Assembly (NCBI GenBank): GCA_002171035.2
Contig: NHHO02000031.1
Span: 1-8,211 of the forward strand
DNA from: Candidatus Pelagibacter sp. TMED165
GTDB lineage: Bacteria > Pseudomonadota > Alphaproteobacteria > Pelagibacterales > Pelagibacteraceae
DNA length: 8,211 nt
Reading direction: 5' to 3'
Shown here: positions 1 to 7,593 of the stretch, piece after piece
How the letters are laid out: every line of letters starts with the position of its first letter
Position numbering within the stretch: the stretch's first letter is position 1
Position numbers and translations under genes: made by a program
The notes under the pieces: model-generated
Told to the model about the DNA's origin: nothing
Databases searched by the model: none
What the model saw: only the letters and a program-made list of their open reading frames with translations

Positions 1-9
1 TTTACGTTT

Positions 10-93
10 TGGTGCGGTCGGAGAGACTCGAACTCTCACGGGAAACCCACACGCCCCTCAAGCGTGCCTGTCTACCAATTTCAGCACGACCGC
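10..93 (-). tRNA. tRNA-Leu (anticodon GAG), complete, CCA encoded
   Basis: This tRNA reads leucine codons CUC and CUU. On the minus strand it folds as a class II cloverleaf. The 7-bp acceptor stem is perfect (GCGGTCG at 93-87 with CGACCGC at 20-14). The D arm is CTG/CAG with GG in the loop. The anticodon stem is CACGC/GCGTG (66-62 and 54-50) around the loop TTGAGGG, which puts GAG at 59-57. The long variable arm GGG-TTT-CCC is typical of tRNA-Leu, and the T arm is GAGAG/CTCTC around TTCGAGT (37-21). The discriminator base is A at 13, and the CCA end is encoded at 12-10, so the transcript does not depend on CCA addition. A long variable arm also occurs in tRNA-Ser and tRNA-Tyr, but the GAG anticodon and A73 fit leucine. 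It is transcribed divergently from nadA. Confidence 0.96.
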
Positions 94-95
94 TG

Positions 96-110
96 TATTG
101 TGCGACAATA
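96..110. repeat. Perfect 6-bp inverted repeat TATTGT-GCG-ACAATA
   Basis: TATTGT at 96-101 and its exact reverse complement ACAATA at 105-110 flank the spacer GCG, three bases beyond the tRNA-Leu 5' end and 43 bases before the nadA start. The minus-strand half coincides with the candidate -10 box of the tRNA promoter. It could be a small dyad operator, a hairpin in a nadA leader, or chance symmetry. No known regulator motif is recognised with certainty. Confidence 0.4.
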
Positions 111-133
111 AATGAATGACAATTTAAGTTCAA
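105..133 (-). promoter_or_regulatory. Candidate sigma70-type promoter for tRNA-Leu
   Basis: Read on the minus strand, TTGAAC (133-128) resembles a -35 box and TATTGT (110-105) a -10 box, each matching the consensus at 4 of 6 positions with the ideal 17-base spacer. The -10 box ends 11 bases before the mature tRNA 5' end, which leaves room for a start point and a leader of a few bases. The position is right for a tRNA promoter, but the match is moderate in AT-rich DNA, so this is an inference. Confidence 0.35.
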
Positions 134-153
134 GTTGATAGATTAGAATAAGT

Positions 154-1143
154 ATGTCTACACAACAACAAAATTTAACAAGTTCTAGTGAGATCTATAA
201 AAAAATCTCTAAGTTTATACCTGATGCTGAATGGAAAATTCACGCACCATTGATTGAAAAAATAAATAAATTAAAAAAGAAAAAGAATGCTATAATTCTA
301 GCTCATAATTATCAGACGCCAGAGATTTATCACGGTGTAGCTGATATAGCAGCTGACTCTCTAGCCTTGGCTATTGAAGCTTCAAAAACAGACGCTGATA
401 AGATTATTTTATGTGGAGTTCACTTTATGGCAGAGACTGCAAAATTAATGAGTCCATCTAAAAGAGTTTTCTTGCCAGATATGCAAGCAGGCTGTTCTTT
501 AGCAAGTTCGATTACTGGTAAAGATGTAAGATTATTAAAGCAAAAGTATCCAGGTATACCAGTTGTATCTTATGTAAATACTTCAGCCGATGTTAAAGCC
601 GAAACTGATGTTTGTTGTACATCTGCAAATGCTATTAAAGTTGTTGAGTCACTTAACGTAGATAAAGTAATTTTTCTTCCAGATCAATATTTGGCTGATT
701 ATGTATCTAAAAATACAAAAGTTAAGATTATTTCATGGAAAGGAACTTGTATAGTTCATGAGCAATTTACCGGACGAGAAATTGAAGATATTAAATCACA
801 AAACCCGGGCATTAAAGTAATTGCACACCCTGAATGTCCGCCAGATGTTATCAAAGCATCAGATTTTGCTGGATCAACATCTGGAATGGTTAGATATGTT
901 AAAGATAATCAACCAAAAAAAGTAATGCTTGTTACTGAATGTTCAATGAGCGATAATGTTGAGGCGGACAATCCAAACGTTTCATTTATCAAACCATGTA
1001 ATTTATGTCCTTATATGAAAAAAATAAATTTATCTAAAATTCTAGACTGCTTAGAAAATGAGAAAAACGAAATACTTTTAGATAATAAAACTATAGAAGC
1101 TGCTCGGAAGTCTGTGATTAGAATGACTGAAATTGGTCGTTAG
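154..1143 (+). CDS. nadA: Quinolinate synthase (NadA)
   Basis: NadA is a cytoplasmic [4Fe-4S] enzyme that condenses iminoaspartate with dihydroxyacetone phosphate to give quinolinate, in de novo NAD synthesis. The 329-residue protein is full length for the short NadA type and shows the three pseudo-repeat domains of the family. Visible motifs are HNYQ (51-54), AGCS with Cys114, YVN (140-142), GTC with Cys199, HPEC (225-228) and CNLCPYMK (282-289). Cys114, Cys199 and Cys285 are the likely cluster ligands. His51, Tyr140, Asn142, His225 and Glu227 match substrate-binding positions known in the family. The ATG at 154 is the natural start, because the conserved core begins about 25 residues in and the tRNA lies just upstream. 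The RBS is weak. nadC follows directly, but no nadB lies beside it. Confidence 0.97.
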   Translation: MSTQQQNLTSSSEIYKKISKFIPDAEWKIHAPLIEKINKLKKKKNAIILAHNYQTPEIYHGVADIAADSLALAIEASKTDADKIILCGVHFMAETAKLMSPSKRVFLPDMQAGCSLASSITGKDVRLLKQKYPGIPVVSYVNTSADVKAETDVCCTSANAIKVVESLNVDKVIFLPDQYLADYVSKNTKVKIISWKGTCIVHEQFTGREIEDIKSQNPGIKVIAHPECPPDVIKASDFAGSTSGMVRYVKDNQPKKVMLVTECSMSDNVEADNPNVSFIKPCNLCPYMKKINLSKILDCLENEKNEILLDNKTIEAARKSVIRMTEIGR

Positions 1144-1147
1144 ATCA

Positions 1148-1978
1148 GTGCAAAAATTAAATCAAATATATATAAATTCTGTTGTAAAAAAAGCCTTGTA
1201 TGAGGATTTAAAACCTGGGGGCGATATTACAACAAATTTAATAAAACTTAAAAACAAGAAGTCAAAAGCGATAATTCTTGCTAAACAAAGTGGAGTAATT
1301 GCGGGAATAAATTTTTGTAAAACAGCATTCAAGTTAGTAGGAAAAGAAACAAACTTTAAAATAAAAATAAAAGACGGAAAAAAGATAAAAAAAAACAAAG
1401 TTATAGCAGAAATAAAAGCCAATACTCACACAATTTTAGTTGCTGAGAGAACAGCTTTAAATTTTCTTAATCATGCATCTGGTATAGCAACTTTAACTAA
1501 TCGATTTGTTTCCAAAGTAAATAAAAAAACAAAAATATGCTGTACTAGAAAAACAACACCAAACCTTAGATTGTTAGAAAAATATGCTGTTAGAAAAGGT
1601 GGAGGTCATAATCATCGTTATAACTTAAGTGATGAAATACTAATTAAAGATAATCATATAATTATTGAAAAAGATTTTAAAAGATTAATTAAAAAAGCCA
1701 ATAAAACAAAAAAAACTGTTACAGTTGAAATTGAAAACTTAAAACAGTTATATCAAGTCCTAGATCTAAAATTTAAAAGAATTCTTTTTGATAATATGAG
1801 CATTAAACAGCTAAAAAAATGTCTTAGAATATGTAAGAAAAAGTTTGAAACAGAATATTCTGGAAACGTCTCTTTAAAAAATATAAAAAAAATATCTAAA
1901 ACAGGAGTAAATAGAATTTCGATAGGCGCAATTACTCATAGTGCTAAAACCTTTGACACTAGCTTAGAAATAATCTGA
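1148..1978 (+). CDS. nadC: Nicotinate-nucleotide pyrophosphorylase (quinolinate phosphoribosyltransferase, NadC)
   Basis: NadC converts quinolinate and PRPP to nicotinate mononucleotide, CO2 and pyrophosphate, using the product of NadA. From the GTG at 1148 it has 276 residues, normal for the family. Motifs in order are EDL...GGDITT (N-terminal domain), ERTALN (100-105), TRKTTPNLR (133-141, with Arg134-Lys135), KGGGHNHR (150-157, with His156-Arg157), KDNH (Lys167), EIEN (194-197), DNMS (215-218) and SIGA near the end. These basic residues bind quinolinate and PRPP in characterised QPRTases. There is no ATG in frame before about 1796, so the start must be GTG 1148 (4 bases after the nadA stop) or TTG 1133 (281 residues, overlapping nadA by 11 bases). 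I prefer GTG because its N-terminus gives about 20 residues before EDL, as in homologues. No clear Shine-Dalgarno sequence supports either. The protein is very Lys-rich. SGN (238-240) stands where SGG is common. Confidence 0.95.
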   Translation: MQKLNQIYINSVVKKALYEDLKPGGDITTNLIKLKNKKSKAIILAKQSGVIAGINFCKTAFKLVGKETNFKIKIKDGKKIKKNKVIAEIKANTHTILVAERTALNFLNHASGIATLTNRFVSKVNKKTKICCTRKTTPNLRLLEKYAVRKGGGHNHRYNLSDEILIKDNHIIIEKDFKRLIKKANKTKKTVTVEIENLKQLYQVLDLKFKRILFDNMSIKQLKKCLRICKKKFETEYSGNVSLKNIKKISKTGVNRISIGAITHSAKTFDTSLEII

Positions 1979-1998
1979 GATTATAATAATGACTTATT
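1970..1998. other. Two weak inverted repeats at the nadC/ppdK convergent junction
   Basis: The 15-base gap between the convergent stops carries ATAATC-TGA-GATTAT (1970-1984), a perfect 6-bp repeat whose loop is the nadC stop codon. It is followed by AATAA-TGAC-TTATT (1985-1998), a perfect 5-bp repeat reaching into the ppdK stop. Both stems are almost entirely A-T, and neither strand has a proper T-run after a GC-rich stem. They may form a minimal bidirectional terminator or be chance symmetry in AT-rich DNA. Confidence 0.2.
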
Positions 1999-4654
1999 TT
2001 GATAGTTCCGCCTGAGCTGCAGCTAATCTTGCTATTGGAACACGAAAAGGAGAACAAGATACATAATTTAATCCTGTCCTAGAGCAAAAGTGAATACTTT
2101 TAGGATCTCCTCCATGCTCTCCGCAGATGCCTAATTTAATTTTTTTATTGGCCTTTCTTCCTCTAGATGAAGCAATTTCCACAAGTTCACCTACGCCATT
2201 TTTATCAATACTTACGAATGGATCAACTTCAAAAATTTTATTTTCTATATAATCGTTTAAAAACTTTCCTGAGTCATCTCGACTAATCCCAAGCGTTGTT
2301 TGGGTTAAATCGTTTGTGCCAAAACTAAAAAAATCAGCATATTTAGATATTGATTTTGCTTGTAACGCTGCTCTAGGTAATTCGATCATAGTGCCAACGG
2401 TATACTCTAATTTTATTTTATTTTTTAATTCTATTTCTTTAGCAACTTTATTGACTAACCTTCTTAAAATTCTTAATTCTGAGTCAGTTGAAACTAAAGG
2501 TATCATAATTTCAACAAAAGCAGATTTTATTTTCTCTTTTTTTAATTCAACTATTGCTTCAAATATAGCTCTACATTGCATTTCGTAAATTTCAGGAAAT
2601 GATATTCCAAGTCTACAACCCCTATGTCCTAGCATAGGGTTTTCTTCATGAAGTTCACCTATTCTATCTTTAATCTCTTTAGCAGCCAAATTTAAGGATC
2701 TGGCTACTTCCTCGATATCTTTATCATACTTTGGCAAGAATTCATGTAATGGCGGATCTAACAATCTCACTGTCACTGGCAAATCTGACATAATTTTAAA
2801 GATTTTTTTAAAATCTTCTTTTTGATGAGGTAGTAATTTTTCTAATGCGTTATTACGATCATCTTTTGACCTTGAAAGTATCATTTGTCTTACGGATAAA
2901 ATTCTTTCCTCGTCAAAAAACATATGTTCCGTTCTGCACAAGCCTATACCCTCTGCCCCGAATTCTCTTGCAGTTTTGCTATCTAACTCTGTTTCTGCGT
3001 TTGTTCTAACTTTTAATTTTCTAAATTGATCTGCCCATTTCATAACTGTTGAAAAATATCCAGATATTTCAGGTTTAACAGTTGGGACCAATCCTTTCAT
3101 AACTTTTCCGCTTCCTCCATCAATTGTTATAATTTCACCCTCTTTTACTATTTCATTTCCTGCTTTAAATTGCTTATTTTCGTAATCAATAAAAATCTCA
3201 CTTGAACCTGATACGCATGGTCTTCCCATGCCTCTAGCTACAACAGCTGCATGACTTGTCATGCCTCCACGAGCTGTTAAGATACCTTTTGCAGCGTGCA
3301 TGCCGTGAATATCCTCGGGAGAAGTTTCTAGTCTTACTAGAATAGTGTCTTGATTCATATTGCTCAACTTTTCAGCTTCGTCCGCAGTGAAAACTACTTT
3401 GCCACTTGCTGCTCCAGGTGAAGCGGGCAAACCCGATGCTATAATATCTTTTTTAATATTCTCATCTAAAGTAGGATGTAATAAAGTATCTAGTGTATTT
3501 GGGTCAATTCTAAGTATTGCCTCCTTTTTAGAAATCAATTTTTCTTTCACCATATCAACAGCAATTTTAATTGCAGCTTTGGCCGTTCTTTTTCCGGATC
3601 TTGTTTGCAACATCCACAATTTATTATTTTCAACTGTAAATTCAATATCTTGCATATCTCTATAATGCTTCTCCAATTTTATAAAAACTTTTGCTAACTC
3701 CTTATAAACTTTTGGCATCGACTCTTCCATTGATAGTTCTTTTGATCCGGACTCTTCCTTGGCTTTTTTGGTGATATATTGTGGAGTTCTTGTTCCTGCA
3801 ACCACATCTTCTCCTTGAGCGTTTATTAAAAATTCTCCAAAAAAAGAATTGTCTCCTGTGGAAGGATTACGAGTAAAGGCTACTCCTGTTGAGCAATTAT
3901 TTCCCATATTTCCAAAAACCATTGCTTGAACGTTTACTGCGGTTCCCCAGTCGTCAGGTATCTGATTTAATCTTCTATAAGTTTTTGCTCTCTGGCTGTC
4001 CCAGGATAAAAATACAGCATTTATTGCCCCTAGTAATTGATCTTTTACGTTTTGAGGAAAATTTATTTTGCTTTCTTTTTTTACAAGATCCTTAAAATTT
4101 ATAATTAATCCATCCCAATCACTCTCGTCAAGATCCGTGTCTAACAAAACACCTTTTGTTAGCTTATAATTATCTATTAGTTCCTCGAATAAATGACTTT
4201 CCACACCTAAAACTACATTACTATACATCTGAATAAATCTTCTATAACTGTCCTTTGCAAATCTTCCATTAGATGTTTTTTCTTTGAGTGAATTAACCGT
4301 TTTGTCATTTAGACCTAGGTTCAATATTGTATCCATCATACCAGGCATAGATACTCTTGCCCCAGATCTTACAGAAACTAACAATGGGTTTTTTAAATCG
4401 CCAAATTTTTTTTTAGTTTTTTTCTCGATTGAAAGTAATTCTTTTTCTATAACTTTTGTAACTTCTTTAGGCAATTTACGTTTATTTTTATAAAAAATTT
4501 CACAAACATCAGTTGATATAGTAAAGCCAGGAGGCACCGGTAATCCAATTCTACCCATTTCCCCTAAATTAGCACCTTTGCCACCAAGTACATTTTTAAT
4601 GTTTTTAAGTTTCTTGGCCGACTTGTCGTCAAAACTGTAAATCACTTTTTTCAT
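1994..4654 (-). CDS. ppdK: Pyruvate, phosphate dikinase (PpdK)
   Basis: PpdK reversibly converts pyruvate, ATP and phosphate to phosphoenolpyruvate, AMP and pyrophosphate, serving gluconeogenesis or a PPi-linked glycolysis. At 886 residues it is full length. The N-terminal ATP-grasp domain (about 1-350) has GGKGANL (Lys26), SVRSGA (Arg96), Glu338 and LQTRSGKR (Gln350, Arg352). The central swivelling domain carries GGMTSHAAVVARGMGRP (463-479) with phosphorylated His468. The C-terminal barrel has Arg574, Arg630, Glu758, Asn781 and Cys844 in CGEHGG. From the central histidine onward these sit at a constant +13 offset from the Clostridium symbiosum catalytic residues (His455, Arg561, Arg617, Glu745, Asn768, Cys831), so the enzyme should be active. 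TSH (466-468) marks PPDK rather than PEP synthase; the Thr is the site modified by PDRP (DUF299) regulators, none of which is in this window. The ATG overlaps the glyS stop by 4 bases. It is the last gene of the operon. Confidence 0.98.
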   Translation of the reverse strand: MKKVIYSFDDKSAKKLKNIKNVLGGKGANLGEMGRIGLPVPPGFTISTDVCEIFYKNKRKLPKEVTKVIEKELLSIEKKTKKKFGDLKNPLLVSVRSGARVSMPGMMDTILNLGLNDKTVNSLKEKTSNGRFAKDSYRRFIQMYSNVVLGVESHLFEELIDNYKLTKGVLLDTDLDESDWDGLIINFKDLVKKESKINFPQNVKDQLLGAINAVFLSWDSQRAKTYRRLNQIPDDWGTAVNVQAMVFGNMGNNCSTGVAFTRNPSTGDNSFFGEFLINAQGEDVVAGTRTPQYITKKAKEESGSKELSMEESMPKVYKELAKVFIKLEKHYRDMQDIEFTVENNKLWMLQTRSGKRTAKAAIKIAVDMVKEKLISKKEAILRIDPNTLDTLLHPTLDENIKKDIIASGLPASPGAASGKVVFTADEAEKLSNMNQDTILVRLETSPEDIHGMHAAKGILTARGGMTSHAAVVARGMGRPCVSGSSEIFIDYENKQFKAGNEIVKEGEIITIDGGSGKVMKGLVPTVKPEISGYFSTVMKWADQFRKLKVRTNAETELDSKTAREFGAEGIGLCRTEHMFFDEERILSVRQMILSRSKDDRNNALEKLLPHQKEDFKKIFKIMSDLPVTVRLLDPPLHEFLPKYDKDIEEVARSLNLAAKEIKDRIGELHEENPMLGHRGCRLGISFPEIYEMQCRAIFEAIVELKKEKIKSAFVEIMIPLVSTDSELRILRRLVNKVAKEIELKNKIKLEYTVGTMIELPRAALQAKSISKYADFFSFGTNDLTQTTLGISRDDSGKFLNDYIENKIFEVDPFVSIDKNGVGELVEIASSRGRKANKKIKLGICGEHGGDPKSIHFCSRTGLNYVSCSPFRVPIARLAAAQAELSK

Positions 4655-6708
4655 CTTAAACCTTCAAGTTTTGAAAAGTTAACAAATATATTGAATGTAT
4701 TACAAAACATTTTAAGTAATTCCAATCTATTGTTTTTAATATCTATATTTTCATCATTTACAACAACGTTATCAAAAAAACTGTCAGTAAATGGCTTTAG
4801 TTCTGATAAATTTTGAATTAAGTCCTCATAATTTTTATTATCCTCTTTGTCTGTAAGTATTATCTTTATTTCATTTATCTTTTGAAATAAGTTTTTTTCA
4901 GCATCTTTTCTAAAGAGAACTGTATCTGGTTTTCCTTGAATATTTTTACCTTCTCTTTCGATAATATTATAAGCTCTTTTAAATGAATTTACCGCGTTTT
5001 TTCCAATATCTTTATCTATATATTTATTCATCATAATACTTTTTTTAAATAAATCGTAAAAATTATCATTTGAATTAGAACTTAAGGCTGCATCGATAAT
5101 ATCAGACTTAATATTCTTTTCTTTTAGAAAATTTTTCATTCTTTCTTTTAAAAAATCTATAATTTCTTTTTCTGTGTGTGAATTTAAATTTTTTACACCT
5201 TGTTCCTGTAACAAAGCTATATTATAATTAATTAAATCACGTACCTTTATATTTAATTTATTTTCAATTATAATTCTTAAGAGACCTATTGCAGATCTTC
5301 TTAAGGCAAAAGGATCTTTGGAGCTTGATGGTTTTTCATTTATAAAAAAGAATCCTACTAAACTATCAATTTTATCCACTATGGCTATGGTGTAACTTAC
5401 AGGTTTTTTTGGTACTACTGAATTATTGCCTATAGGCAGATAATGTTCGCTTATTGCATTAGCTACATCTTCTTCGAATCCTTGAGCAAGAGCAAAGTAT
5501 CGCCCCATCTTTCCTTGTAACTCTGGAAACTCACCTACAAGATCTGAACATAAATCTGATTTCGAAATTGAAGCCGCAATTTCTACTTTTTCTTTACTTA
5601 TATTGAATTCATCTGAAAGGTATCCAGCTAACTTTCTAAGTCTTGTAGATTTATCGTATAGGGTACCAATCTTTTCATAAAATGTTATTTTTTTTAATTT
5701 AGCTATTTGTTTAATTAAATTTTTTGATTTATCTTTTTCCCAAAAAAACATTGCATCTGATAACCTAGCCTCGACCACCTTTTTATTGCCATCTTTGATG
5801 ATATTTTTGTTATCTGGTTTATTTGCTACAACAAAAAAGTTGTTTGTTAATTGATTTTTCTTATCGAACAAAGGAAAGTATCTTTGATGATCTTCAAGAG
5901 TTGAAATTATTATTTCATTTGGAATTTCTAAATATTTTTTGTCAAAATCAATCAATAAAACATTTGGATTATCTACAATATTTATAACGTCTTCCAACGT
6001 TTTATTATTAAAAACTTCGGAAAGCTTTTTTTTCTGGCAAGTATTTTTAAACTTGTTGAGTATTATTTTTTTTCTTTCCTCGTGATCAAAGATTATTTCA
6101 TTTTTTTTTAATATCTTTTTATAATCATTAAAGTTTTTAATTTTTGTTGCTACTCTTGTTAAATCCCTCTCTATAATTACTTTATCGGTCGATTTTATAT
6201 GTCCATAATTAAAGTCCAACAAATTTTCATTAAAAATAGCTAATATTGATCTTAATGGCCTTCCCCAAATAATTTCTGTGTTTGCCCACTTCATTGATTT
6301 TTGCCATTGCAAGGTTGAAATAATGTTAAGTATATTTTTAATGATAATATCTTTAATAGATATTTCTCTTTTTTTTGTTTTTATAAAATAAAACTTTCCC
6401 CTGTCAGTTTCCTTTTCATAAATATTTTTTTTTGGCAAATCTTGGGCTCTTAAAAAGTTATTTATAACATCTTCCATAACTCCAACTTTGGGACCTCTTA
6501 TTTCTCTTGATGGAATATTCAATGTTAAAGGTAATTTTTGAATCGATATGATTAATCGAGTAGGTGTTGAAAATATATTGAAACTCTTAATTTTTAAACC
6601 TTCTTCTTCAAGGGATTTGTATAATCTTTCTTTAATTTCCGCCCTGGCACTTTTTTGTAAATTTGTTGGTATTTCTTCGCTATAAAGTTCAAATAAAAAT
6701 TCAGCCAT
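4651..6708 (-). CDS. glyS: Glycyl-tRNA synthetase beta subunit (GlyS)
   Basis: GlyS is the beta subunit of the bacterial two-subunit glycyl-tRNA synthetase. It binds and positions tRNA-Gly, while GlyQ carries out activation and transfer. The 685 residues match the family's length. It opens with the hallmark FELYSEEIP (6-14). Other family segments are DHQRYFPLFD (273-282), EARLSDAMFFWEKD (313-326), the HD-like region around SKSDL and EFPELQGKMGRY (382-404), EHYLP (421-425), SKDPFALRR (463-471) and the C-terminal LKPFTDSFFDNV (637-648), part of the anticodon-binding domain. All domains are present in one frame with no sign of breakage. It starts 3 bases after the glyQ stop and overlaps ppdK by 4 bases (ATGA). 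The start has no strong RBS, so translation probably depends on coupling to glyQ. It is more Lys/Asn/Ile-rich and visibly more AT-rich than glyQ or ppdK, consistent with its weaker family conservation. Confidence 0.97.
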   Translation of the reverse strand: MAEFLFELYSEEIPTNLQKSARAEIKERLYKSLEEEGLKIKSFNIFSTPTRLIISIQKLPLTLNIPSREIRGPKVGVMEDVINNFLRAQDLPKKNIYEKETDRGKFYFIKTKKREISIKDIIIKNILNIISTLQWQKSMKWANTEIIWGRPLRSILAIFNENLLDFNYGHIKSTDKVIIERDLTRVATKIKNFNDYKKILKKNEIIFDHEERKKIILNKFKNTCQKKKLSEVFNNKTLEDVINIVDNPNVLLIDFDKKYLEIPNEIIISTLEDHQRYFPLFDKKNQLTNNFFVVANKPDNKNIIKDGNKKVVEARLSDAMFFWEKDKSKNLIKQIAKLKKITFYEKIGTLYDKSTRLRKLAGYLSDEFNISKEKVEIAASISKSDLCSDLVGEFPELQGKMGRYFALAQGFEEDVANAISEHYLPIGNNSVVPKKPVSYTIAIVDKIDSLVGFFFINEKPSSSKDPFALRRSAIGLLRIIIENKLNIKVRDLINYNIALLQEQGVKNLNSHTEKEIIDFLKERMKNFLKEKNIKSDIIDAALSSNSNDNFYDLFKKSIMMNKYIDKDIGKNAVNSFKRAYNIIEREGKNIQGKPDTVLFRKDAEKNLFQKINEIKIILTDKEDNKNYEDLIQNLSELKPFTDSFFDNVVVNDENIDIKNNRLELLKMFCNTFNIFVNFSKLEGLR
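4661..4665 (-). promoter_or_regulatory. Ribosome binding site of ppdK, inside glyS
   Basis: GAAGG lies 6 bases before the ppdK ATG on the minus strand, within the last codons of glyS. It is the clearest Shine-Dalgarno-like sequence in the window; the other gene starts have none as good. With the ATGA overlap it suggests translational coupling plus independent loading, which supports the chosen ppdK start. Confidence 0.55.
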
Positions 6709-6711
6709 AAT

Positions 6712-7593
6712 TTACTTTTGATTACTTAACCATGTCAATGCAGAGCTTTTTGCAAGTTCTCTAATTCTGTTGATATAACCAGTTCTTTCAGCAACTCCAA
6801 TTACTCCTCTGGCATCTAACAAATTAAAAATATGGCTTGCCTTCAAACAATGGTCATAAGCTGGCAAAGATAGGTTTTTTTCCAATAATGATTTACATTC
6901 TTTTTCTGCTGAAGAAAAACTTTCCAATAATAATGTTGTATTTGCATGCTCAAAATTGTAAGCGGAAAATTCTTTCTCAGACTGTAAGTAAATATCTTTG
7001 TATTGAATGCCATCATTATTCCAATCTAGGTCGAAAACATTTTTCTTACCTTGTATAAACATACAAAGTCTTTCTAGTCCGTAAGTAAGTTCTACTGGTA
7101 TTGGTTTACAGTCTTGACCCGCCATTTGTTGAAAATAAGTAAATTGCGTTATTTCCATACCGTTACACCAAACTTCCCAGCCTAAACCTGATGCTCCTAA
7201 AGTAGGGCTTTCCCAATCATCCTCCACAAATCTTATGTCATGTTTTTTAACATCTATGCCTATTGATGAAAGACTTTTTAAATAAATTGCTTTAATGTTA
7301 TCTGGAGAAGGTTTTATTATAACCTGAAATTGATAATAATGTTGTAGTCTATTAGGATTTTCTCCGTAACGTCCATCAGTTGGTCTTCTTGAAGGTTGAA
7401 CATATGCTGCTTTCCAAGGTTTTGGTCCCAAAGATCTTAGCGTTGTAGCTGGGTGAAAAGTTCCCGCCCCAACTTCTAAATCATAAGGTTGAAGTAGAAC
7501 ACAGCCCTGTTTTCCCCAAAATTTTTGTAAATTCAAAATTATATCTTGAAAAGATAAATAGTTTTTTTTCTTTAAATTAATCCTATTAGGCAT
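6712..7593 (-). CDS. glyQ: Glycyl-tRNA synthetase alpha subunit (GlyQ)
   Basis: GlyQ is the catalytic alpha subunit that activates glycine with ATP and, together with GlyS, charges tRNA-Gly. The 293 residues are a normal length. Conserved class II synthetase segments are almost textbook: SFQDIIL (14-20), GCVLLQPYD (30-38), EVGAGTFHP (40-48), [19 protein letters not shown] (64-82), [13 protein letters not shown] (122-134), [12 protein letters not shown] (145-156), ELTYGLERL (168-176) and the C-terminal [14 protein letters not shown] (261-274). The Arg-containing ERL near 174-176 fits class II motif 3. Ser135 occupies a position where many homologues have Trp (GAWGLGW). The ATG immediately follows the TAA of the upstream S49 peptidase gene with no gap, and no strong RBS is visible, so translation is probably coupled. 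A basic stretch of about 10 residues precedes the conserved core, which is within normal variation. Confidence 0.98.
   Translation of the reverse strand: MPNRINLKKKNYLSFQDIILNLQKFWGKQGCVLLQPYDLEVGAGTFHPATTLRSLGPKPWKAAYVQPSRRPTDGRYGENPNRLQHYYQFQVIIKPSPDNIKAIYLKSLSSIGIDVKKHDIRFVEDDWESPTLGASGLGWEVWCNGMEITQFTYFQQMAGQDCKPIPVELTYGLERLCMFIQGKKNVFDLDWNNDGIQYKDIYLQSEKEFSAYNFEHANTTLLLESFSSAEKECKSLLEKNLSLPAYDHCLKASHIFNLLDARGVIGVAERTGYINRIRELAKSSALTWLSNQK

Larger units (their letters stand above)
94..153. promoter_or_regulatory. Divergent intergenic region, tRNA-Leu / nadA
   Basis: These 60 bases must hold the tRNA promoter and probably the nadA promoter. For nadA, the best -10 match on the plus strand is TAGAAT at 144-149 (5 of 6 to consensus), only 4 bases before the ATG. 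If it is used, the mRNA would be leaderless or nearly so. No good -35 lies 16-18 bases upstream of it. No Shine-Dalgarno sequence precedes the ATG. A 5-base direct repeat AAGTT (126-130 and 132-136) is also present, of unknown meaning. Confidence 0.45.

Noticed and set aside
1..93. tRNA-Leu as an attachment site for an integrated element
   Set aside because: No integrase, phage gene or second copy of the tRNA 3' end occurs in the window, and both sides hold core genes.
1162..1422. 86-codon reading frame on the minus strand inside nadC
   Set aside because: It is antisense to a strongly conserved NadC region; its Phe/Ile-rich translation merely mirrors Lys-rich codons on the other strand.
2316..4493. 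Several plus-strand reading frames of 68-101 codons across ppdK
   Set aside because: All are antisense to PPDK, whose catalytic residues are intact along the full length. They have no RBS, no recognisable domain and no promoter.
6837..7058. 73-codon plus-strand reading frame inside glyQ
   Set aside because: It is antisense to highly conserved GlyQ sequence and resembles no protein I know.
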